NCBI GenBank assembly: GCA_039795715.1
Contig: JBDKLD010000004.1
Coordinates: 1-10,106 of the forward strand
Origin: JAGOSA01 sp039795715
GTDB lineage: Bacteria; Patescibacteriota; Minisyncoccia; Phycocordibacterales; UBA9973
Direction of reading: 5' to 3'
Length of the DNA stretch: 10,106 bases
The stretch's first letter is position 1. Every line of letters begins with the position of its first letter. The notes beneath the pieces were generated by a model. That model was not told where the DNA came from, searched no databases, and saw only the letters and a program-made list of their open reading frames with translations. Made by a program: the position numbers and the translations under genes. Of this stretch, positions 6,034 to 10,106 are shown piece by piece.

Positions 6034-7398
6034 TTATAACTCAATTTCAACTTTCTCCCCTGCTTTTGGAGGATAGGCATTGATACCGAGTCCATCACGC
6101 AGTCTCTGCGCGAGAAACATCGACGACTTTGGTTCACCCATACAAACAAATATTTTCTTGACTGTTTCGGCAGTATTTTGCGCAAAGTCTATCAAATGGT
6201 CACTGTCTTTGTGACCTGAGTAACCGCTGATTTTCACTACATGCGCACGGACCTGCACTTCCTCATGCATGATTCTCACAGTTTTTGCGCCATCTTCGAT
6301 CTTGCGACCGAGTGTACCCATCGACTGATAGCCAGTGAGGAGGAGAGTATTGTTGGGATCTGGTAAATAGTTCTGTTCATGATGAATGACGCGACCTCCA
6401 TTTGACATACCTGAGCCCGCAATAACTATTTTGGGATTGGCAGACTTACTGATGTTCTTGGATTCTTGTGTCTCAACTGTGAGGTACAAACCTGGGAAAG
6501 AAAAAATATTGTCGCCACTTGAAATAAGGTCACGTGCTGCTTTATTGAAATAACTACTATGCTTTTGGTAAACACTGGTGAGATGGATGCCGAGTGGTGA
6601 ATCGAGGAATATCGGCATGTGCGGAATGCGGTGATTTTCAACAAGGTCGTTTATTTCAAAAAGCAGTTCTTGGGTGCGCTCAAGTGAGAAGGTAGGGATG
6701 ATAAGCGTGCCTTTGCGTTTAAAATTGTCTTCGATATAGGATTCGAGTTTCTTTTTACGTTCATTGCGTTCCTCGTGATTGCGATCGCCATAGACACTTT
6801 CCATTATCATATAGTCTGCATCATTGATCGGCTCAGTATCGGGTAAAAATGGCGACGGCGAATTGCCGAGATCTCCAGTGAAAACAAGTTTTTTACCATT
6901 GAGCATAAATTCATACATGCATGAGCCGAGAATATGCCCTGCATCTTTGAGGTTGACTTGCCATGGACCCAAGTGAAAAGGCGTTCGAAATTCTACGCCC
7001 TCCCAAAGTGCCATGATTTTGGGGAGGACTTCCATGTTGTACATTTTGTGGAGGTCGCCCGTTTTTTCGTGGCCAAGAATGTTTATCGTGTCTTCAAGCA
7101 TAATGACAGCGAGGTCTTTGGTCGGGAAAGAAGAAATAATCTTGCCACGGAAACCGTCATGGTACAGCTTTGGAATACGGCCGATATGATCTATGTGCGC
7201 ATGTGTAATAAAAAGCGTACCGACCTCTTTTGCATCATAAGGAAAAGGGTCCCAATTGAGATCATCTGCCAGTTTTTCACTCTGTACCAAACCGCAATCG
7301 ACGAGAAATTTCTGTCCAGCGCCTTCAACTAAAAAATTGGCGCCTGTTACGGTGCCAGCTCCTGCGGCAAATGTAATCTTTACTTTTTCTGTTGCCAT
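6034..7398 (-). CDS. Beta-CASP metallo-beta-lactamase ribonuclease (YSH1/CPSF-like)
   Basis: 454 aa from the ATG at 7398. An in-frame upstream extension to 7485 overlaps the previous gene and adds no conserved residues, whereas MATEKVKITFAAGAGTVTGA is the expected N-terminus. The metallo-beta-lactamase fold shows HAHIDH at 66-71 (two-zinc HxHxDH motif), DAGHILGS with His154, and FTGDLG with Asp176. The inserted beta-CASP domain shows PTFSLERTQELLFEI at 235-249 (motif A Glu), GSGMSNGGRVIHH at 328-340 (motif B His) and SGYSGHKDSDHLIDF at 391-405 (motif C His396). All catalytic residues appear intact. Size and layout match COG1236 RNA exo/endonucleases such as the Thermus TTHA0252 type, so an active RNA-degrading enzyme is expected. 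It has no KH domain. Gaps are 10 nt to the upstream and 8 nt to the downstream gene. Confidence 0.92.
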   Translation of the reverse strand: MATEKVKITFAAGAGTVTGANFLVEGAGQKFLVDCGLVQSEKLADDLNWDPFPYDAKEVGTLFITHAHIDHIGRIPKLYHDGFRGKIISSFPTKDLAVIMLEDTINILGHEKTGDLHKMYNMEVLPKIMALWEGVEFRTPFHLGPWQVNLKDAGHILGSCMYEFMLNGKKLVFTGDLGNSPSPFLPDTEPINDADYMIMESVYGDRNHEERNERKKKLESYIEDNFKRKGTLIIPTFSLERTQELLFEINDLVENHRIPHMPIFLDSPLGIHLTSVYQKHSSYFNKAARDLISSGDNIFSFPGLYLTVETQESKNISKSANPKIVIAGSGMSNGGRVIHHEQNYLPDPNNTLLLTGYQSMGTLGRKIEDGAKTVRIMHEEVQVRAHVVKISGYSGHKDSDHLIDFAQNTAETVKKIFVCMGEPKSSMFLAQRLRDGLGINAYPPKAGEKVEIEL

Positions 7399-7408
7399 AT
7401 AAGAAACA

Positions 7409-7807
7409 TTATACACGATTGTGTTCCAAAACGGTTGATGTGGCGAGCACAAAGAGCGCGCCTGCAGCGCCAAGACACATATCACTTACCGAATCAAGCA
7501 TATGGAATTCATCACCACCAATAATCGAGAGACTAAATTCCGTTGCCTCCCAAAATATTATTGCGAAAAGAATCGCAAAAATTATTCTAAAGTACTTTGG
7601 TATTGTCGGCGTTCCAAACCAAGGAAACGTCGAGGTAAAAGCAAACAGGAGTGCTACGGTACCGATCATTATGCCACCGGAAAAATGCATGAGCATGTCA
7701 TACCACCAAATACCGCTATACCAGCTGAAGTAGCCACCGCCTAAATTGAGAAAAAAGATTGCTAGTGCCATTCCGAATGCGACAATCGCTCGTTCTTTCT
7801 GTGTCAT
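7409..7807 (-). CDS. Small four-helix membrane protein (DUF2238/YjdF- or VanZ-like)
   Basis: 132 aa from ATG 7807. A GTG at 7825 would add six residues (MRLLNY) and is the alternative start. Four hydrophobic segments lie at about 8-28, 40-60, 73-95 and 107-125. Conserved-looking polar positions sit at helix ends: WYDMLMHFSGG at 35-45, FWEATEFSL at 85-93 and DSVSDMCLGAAGA at 105-117. The pattern HF.GG, WE..E, D..SD...G is that of small DUF2238/VanZ-like membrane proteins of unknown role, so the family call is tentative. First gene of the operon with the beta-CASP nuclease and the SLOG protein. It begins 34 nt (or 16 nt) after the terminator of the upstream RNA gene. No SD sequence and no convincing separate promoter can be seen. 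Confidence 0.75.
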   Translation of the reverse strand: MTQKERAIVAFGMALAIFFLNLGGGYFSWYSGIWWYDMLMHFSGGIMIGTVALLFAFTSTFPWFGTPTIPKYFRIIFAILFAIIFWEATEFSLSIIGGDEFHMLDSVSDMCLGAAGALFVLATSTVLEHNRV

Positions 7808-7841
7808 ATAGTTCAATAATCGCACAAAGCTCTATAAATAC

Positions 7842-7872
7842 AAAATCCCGATTGTCGGTAGACAATCGGGAC
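7842..7872 (-). terminator. Intrinsic terminator of the small RNA gene
   Basis: On the minus strand TCCCGATTGTC pairs perfectly with GACAATCGGGA around a TACC loop (11 bp), followed by TTTTG. It starts 4 nt after the closing stem of the structured RNA ends. The plus strand has no T-run after the hairpin, which fixes the orientation. Confidence 0.82.
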
Positions 7873-8025
7873 ATTGTTACGGTTATTTGAATGGTATTAC
7901 CCTAGCTCTACACTAGGTGAGTGCGTCGTCGTTGCCGTCTTGTACGCAGTGAAGCATGCAGTCGGGACAATGAACGTAACGCTCTCATACGAAAGGTGTT
8001 CTAGGTAATACATTCAAATAACCGT
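7842..8025 (-). ncRNA. Stand-alone structured small RNA, possible 6S RNA (ssrS-like)
   Basis: The 274-nt gap between two genes holds a complete minus-strand RNA unit of about 184 nt: promoter, structured body, terminator. The 5' part (8027-8001) pairs with the 3' part (7905-7877) over 27 bp with only two single-base bulges (7894, 7902). Next comes an internal loop of 13 nt (8000-7988) facing 12 nt (7917-7906). Then a second helix (7987-7979 with 7918-7926) with one A-A mismatch, and a less certain apical part with CGTT/AACG pairing. On the 3' side of the bubble, CCTAG (7917-7913) can instead pair with CTAGG (7905-7901). Paired termini, a mid-length bubble mimicking an open promoter, and a 3'-bubble hairpin are hallmarks of 6S RNA, which binds sigma-70 RNA polymerase. 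I see no diagnostic primary sequence, so identity is inferred from shape only. No open reading frame is evident. Confidence 0.68.
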
Positions 8026-8031
8026 AAGCTC

Positions 8032-8060
8032 ATTGTACTCCCCTCTTTTTTTCTTGGCAA
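8032..8060 (-). promoter_or_regulatory. Promoter of the small RNA
   Basis: Minus strand: TTGCCA (8060-8055), exactly 17 nt, TACAAT (8037-8032), each box one mismatch from consensus. The expected start is the A at 8025, two bases inside the closing stem, as expected for an RNA whose 5' end is paired. The spacer is purine-rich (A7 followed by GAGGGG). Confidence 0.75.
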
Positions 8061-8099
8061 TATAGACAATGAGGAAAAATAATATCGGAGTGTGGAATT

Positions 8100-8702
8100 C
8101 TACTCAAGCGTACCATCAAGATTGACATCGTAAAGAATTGCTTCTTGAACGAGGCGATAGTTGATGATTTCTTCTGGCTTAAACCAAACACTTATCTCAT
8201 GTTCTGATTCTCCTGGATTGTCGGTGCAGTGAACGAGGTTACGGATCGCGCGTGAACCATCAAAATCTGACATACCGTAAGAATCGATAGTCAAATCACC
8301 TCGTATAGTGCCGACATCAGACGTGCTCGGCTCAGTACTGCCAACGAGCTTCTTGATGACTGCAACAGATTGATTGCCTTCCCAAACCATCATGACAACA
8401 GGACCTGAAGTCATATATTTAACGATAGTCTTGATGATATCGCGACCGTAATCAATCGGCTCCTTTTCAATAGGCATACCGAGCTTTTTTTTATTTTCAA
8501 CAATACCTGTGCCCTTTTTCAAAAACCAAGCTTCGTCTTTATTGTAGTGTGCTAGGCACTGAGCTTCGGTTGGCACAGCAAATTTCAGCGCCACGAGCTT
8601 GAGACCAGTTCGTTCAAAGCGCGAAATGATTTCGCCAATATACGAACGCTGTATTGCGTCCGGCTTGAGTATGACAAATGTTCTCTCTTTTTTAGGATGC
8701 AT
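8100..8702 (-). CDS. ndk: Nucleoside diphosphate kinase with two insertions
   Basis: NDK moves the gamma-phosphate of ATP to NDPs through a phospho-histidine. ERTFVILKPDAIQR at 6-19 is the N-terminal strand with Lys13. SGPVVMMVWEG (99-109), GSTEP (121-125) and GTIRGDL (131-137, Arg134) are standard. The active-site segment is NLVHCTDNPGESEHEI at 155-170 with His158 (usual form NxxHgSD). At 200 aa it is about 50 longer than typical NDK. About 26 extra residues precede IVKYMTSGP (in 54-92), about 11 extra lie between GTIRGDL and NLVH, and the C-terminus is slightly extended. The first insertion replaces the region holding the usual Arg of DRPFF. All other catalytic residues are present. It is monocistronic with its own extended -10 promoter. 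There is no SD sequence. Confidence 0.94.
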   Translation of the reverse strand: MHPKKERTFVILKPDAIQRSYIGEIISRFERTGLKLVALKFAVPTEAQCLAHYNKDEAWFLKKGTGIVENKKKLGMPIEKEPIDYGRDIIKTIVKYMTSGPVVMMVWEGNQSVAVIKKLVGSTEPSTSDVGTIRGDLTIDSYGMSDFDGSRAIRNLVHCTDNPGESEHEISVWFKPEEIINYRLVQEAILYDVNLDGTLE

Positions 8703-8738
8703 AATATGAAAAAATTATTTATTGCTAAAACCATGGTG

Positions 8739-8747
8739 ACTATAGCA
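8739..8747 (-). promoter_or_regulatory. Extended -10 promoter of ndk
   Basis: Minus strand TGC followed by TATAGT, an extended -10 that can work without a good -35 box (none is seen). Expected start about 30 nt before the ndk ATG. Confidence 0.5.
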
Positions 8748-8754
8748 GAAAAGT

Positions 8755-8788
8755 AAAAAATAGAAAACCCCGCATTTTTTGTGCGGGG
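8755..8788 (-). terminator. Intrinsic terminator of the secreted repeat-protein gene
   Basis: Minus strand CCCCGCA / TGCGGGG (7 bp, mostly G-C) with a 7-nt A-rich loop, followed by TTTTCTATTTTTT. It lies about 43 nt after the stop of the gene ending at 8831 and just upstream of the ndk promoter. Confidence 0.88.
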
Positions 8789-8830
8789 TGTGGTTCATGT
8801 TGAAAAAATATGGCTAGTATTTTGTTAAAA

Positions 8831-9862
8831 TTATTGGTATTTTGCGAAATAGTTTACCGGTAAAGTATCAATCATCGTGAATCTACCACCTATATAGAGC
8901 GTGCTGTCCCAGTGTGTAATTGCCATAATACTTTGATTGAATTGTCCGCCAAAACCGTTCCAAGTTGTTCCGTCCCAAGTTGCGATATTGCTCGCTGGTA
9001 CTCCTCCGGCAAATTCAAAGTACCCGCCGACATACAGCAAATCGTTGAATACATGGAGAGAATATACTTTCCCATATGAACCATTTTGGTTTATGCCATT
9101 TGCGACATCATGCCAATATACACCATCATAACGAGCGATAGAATTGCCGATACTGCCGTTAGCTTTTGAAAAACTGCCGGCAAGATAGAGCTCGCCTTTA
9201 TAGACCTCGAGTGAGCTTGCCCACGCTGAAGAACCCGCAATCGCAACAGAAATATCTACCCAACCCGAACAGCCACAGCCGTACTTTAAGACTTTAGTAA
9301 AAGTATCCCCAGTCGAATCAGGAAATTGCCCAACAATATAAAGTACTCCGTTCATGGTCGCAATATCGAGCACACTGCCTCCCAAGTAAGGAAGTAAGAT
9401 ATTTTGCCAAACAGATCCATTCCATACAGCTAGCCCGCTTGACGGCTGACTATTGATTGAGTTGAAACCACCACCTACATAGAGAACGCCACCAGAGGAA
9501 AGATAGCAAAGTGCTGTGCCGTCAAAGCCACTGCCAAGTGTCGTCCAAGCACCATTTTGATACGATTTTAAGCTATTACAATCTGTTGCACAGGCATTCC
9601 CCTGCCACATACCCAATGAAAAGTTTGGATTGCAAAAGAAAGTACCGGCAGAATCGAGCACCTGCCCATCCCAGGTAGCAATACTTTTTTGAGGATTGCC
9701 ATTTACATAGAAGAATTCTCCGCCAATAACAAGGCGGTTGTGAGTAGTGTCGGGCATCAGGCTTCGTACTGGACCACTTAGCCCATTTTCGACGACCTGC
9801 CACTGTTGCGCACAAACAGCGCCAAGCGAAAGAAATACAATAATTTGCAGTAGTGTTTTCAT
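8831..9862 (-). CDS. Secreted beta-propeller-like repeat protein
   Basis: 343 aa with a clear Sec signal peptide: MKT, then the hydrophobic LLQIIVFLSLGAV, then the cleavage site VCA before QQW (about 18/19). Cys17 is not in a good lipobox. The mature part is built of units with LYVGGxF followed by IAxWDGxxW. Units start near residues 44, 127, 174, 225, 276 and 322, with one degenerate unit around 82-110 (LKSYQNGAWTTL). That makes about seven units of 45-50 residues, suggesting a seven-bladed beta-propeller, here a kelch/galactose-oxidase-like fold. The motif is very common in secreted Bacteroidetes proteins, where it usually precedes a type IX secretion sorting domain; none is present here. 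The function is probably extracellular binding, unknown in detail. Transfer from Bacteroidetes is possible. It has its own promoter and terminator. Confidence 0.82.
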   Translation of the reverse strand: MKTLLQIIVFLSLGAVCAQQWQVVENGLSGPVRSLMPDTTHNRLVIGGEFFYVNGNPQKSIATWDGQVLDSAGTFFCNPNFSLGMWQGNACATDCNSLKSYQNGAWTTLGSGFDGTALCYLSSGGVLYVGGGFNSINSQPSSGLAVWNGSVWQNILLPYLGGSVLDIATMNGVLYIVGQFPDSTGDTFTKVLKYGCGCSGWVDISVAIAGSSAWASSLEVYKGELYLAGSFSKANGSIGNSIARYDGVYWHDVANGINQNGSYGKVYSLHVFNDLLYVGGYFEFAGGVPASNIATWDGTTWNGFGGQFNQSIMAITHWDSTLYIGGRFTMIDTLPVNYFAKYQ

Positions 9863-9871
9863 TATTTAATT

Positions 9872-9891
9872 GTTTAAGGAGTTTCTTAAAC
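9872..9891 (-). promoter_or_regulatory. Operator-like dyad next to the -10 box of the repeat-protein gene
   Basis: Perfect dyad GTTTAAG, 6 nt, CTTAAAC, lying directly downstream of the -10 at 9892-9897 and over the expected transcription start. It overlaps a second possible hairpin (GAGTTT / AAACTC, 9879-9893). It could be a repressor site or a 5'-leader hairpin. Confidence 0.35.
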
Positions 9892-9921
9892 TCTATACAA
9901 CAGAGATGAACAGAACTTCAA
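9892..9921 (-). promoter_or_regulatory. Putative promoter of the secreted repeat-protein gene
   Basis: Minus strand TTGAAG (9921-9916), 18-nt spacer, TATAGA (9897-9892), four matches of six in each box. The leader to the ATG at 9862 would be about 23 nt and AT-rich, with no SD sequence. Confidence 0.4.
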
Positions 9922-9935
9922 GAAAAGTTAAAGCC

Positions 9936-10106
9936 CTACCTGTATCGCCTCATGATTGTCTCTTCTACCATTGCCCTATCCTCGCCGTATTTCAGATACG
10001 AAAGTTCTTTAAGTTTGTCGACAATTTCAGGAACACCTTTTTCTGGAGGAAGTGTTGCCATAGAAAAAGGTTTTACTGGCATACCTCTCACGAGCATTTT
10101 CATATA
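9936..10106 (-). CDS. C-terminal 56 residues of an unidentified protein (5' end outside window)
   Basis: An open frame enters from the right edge and ends with TAG at 9936-9938. It contains LVRGMPVKPFSMATLPPEKG and then a charged helical tail ending MVEETIMRRYR. It may start at the Met at the window edge, but the frame stays open beyond it, so a truncated longer protein is more likely. The combination of a hydrophobic strand, PFSM, a Pro-rich turn and a charged C-terminal helix reminds me of the ends of type IV secretion/conjugation ATPases (VirD4/TraG-like) in CPR genomes. This is a recollection of pattern, not a demonstrated match. It runs in the same direction as the downstream repeat-protein gene, from which it is separated by 73 nt. 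Confidence 0.6.
   Translation of the reverse strand, partial: YMKMLVRGMPVKPFSMATLPPEKGVPEIVDKLKELSYLKYGEDRAMVEETIMRRYR

Noticed and set aside
7399..7485. Upstream in-frame extension of the beta-CASP nuclease.
   Set aside because: It overlaps the preceding gene by 77 nt and encodes no conserved sequence. The ATG at 7398 gives the expected N-terminus.
7872..8036. MITE-like element: 27-bp terminal inverted repeats flanked by the direct repeat CATTGT (7872-7877 and 8031-8036).
   Set aside because: The left CATTGT overlaps the stem by one base, the right one overlaps the -10 box, and only one copy is present in the window. Promoter, 5' end at the stem and terminator directly after it are explained better by an RNA gene. 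Multiple copies in the genome would revive the MITE idea.
8045..8051. Run of seven T after the long stem on the plus strand, as a plus-strand terminator.
   Set aside because: It lies 17 nt beyond the stem end, too far for an intrinsic terminator, and no plus-strand promoter is seen to the left.
7826..8099. tRNA, tmRNA, SRP RNA or RNase P RNA in the long intergenic gap.
   Set aside because: No cloverleaf or T-loop sequence, no SRP tetraloop/apical motif, no tmRNA tag frame and no RNase P core bases are visible.
1..10106. CRISPR arrays, retron-like or toxin-antitoxin loci.
   Set aside because: No regularly spaced repeats, reverse transcriptase, or small overlapping gene pair with known toxin features was found.

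Overview
The window looks like chromosomal DNA of a small-genome bacterium of the Candidate Phyla Radiation (Patescibacteria, Parcubacteria-like). This is inference. The sequence shows an infC-rpmI-rplT cluster with a TTG-started IF3, a PUA-less TruB next to a TruD, an NDK with insertions, very tight gene packing, and no convincing Shine-Dalgarno (SD) sequence before any gene. Promoters read as ordinary sigma-70 type (TTGACT or TTGACA, 17 nt, TATAAT-like). Of 15 gene ends, 12 are TAA, 2 TAG, and the only TGA belongs to a transposase. The standard bacterial code fits.

Left part (1-1873, + strand): the C-terminal tail of an IS30-family transposase, then three single-gene units, each with its own promoter and intrinsic terminator. 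These are an orphan 149-aa protein, a 65-aa cold-shock-domain protein and an orphan 223-aa protein.

Middle (1880-5350): a minus-strand operon of two tRNA pseudouridine synthases (truB, then truD) is divergent from the plus-strand infC-rpmI-rplT operon. The two promoters share a 108-bp gap, and the ribosomal operon ends at an 18-bp perfect terminator hairpin. This block serves translation and tRNA modification.

Right-middle (5384-7807, minus): a compact operon running membrane protein, then beta-CASP metallo-beta-lactamase ribonuclease, then SLOG/LOG-like nucleotide-binding protein, with gaps of 8-10 nt.

Next (7842-8060, minus): the most interesting locus. A 274-nt gap without a gene holds a complete stand-alone RNA transcription unit. 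It has a near-consensus promoter, then about 184 nt whose 5' and 3' parts form a 27-bp closing stem, then an intrinsic terminator. A 13 x 12 nt internal bubble, and a hairpin on its 3' side that competes with the stem, resemble 6S RNA, but the family assignment is unproven.

Right end (8100-10106, minus): nucleoside diphosphate kinase, a secreted beta-propeller-like repeat protein of a style familiar from Bacteroidetes, and the C-terminal 56 residues of a gene entering from outside.
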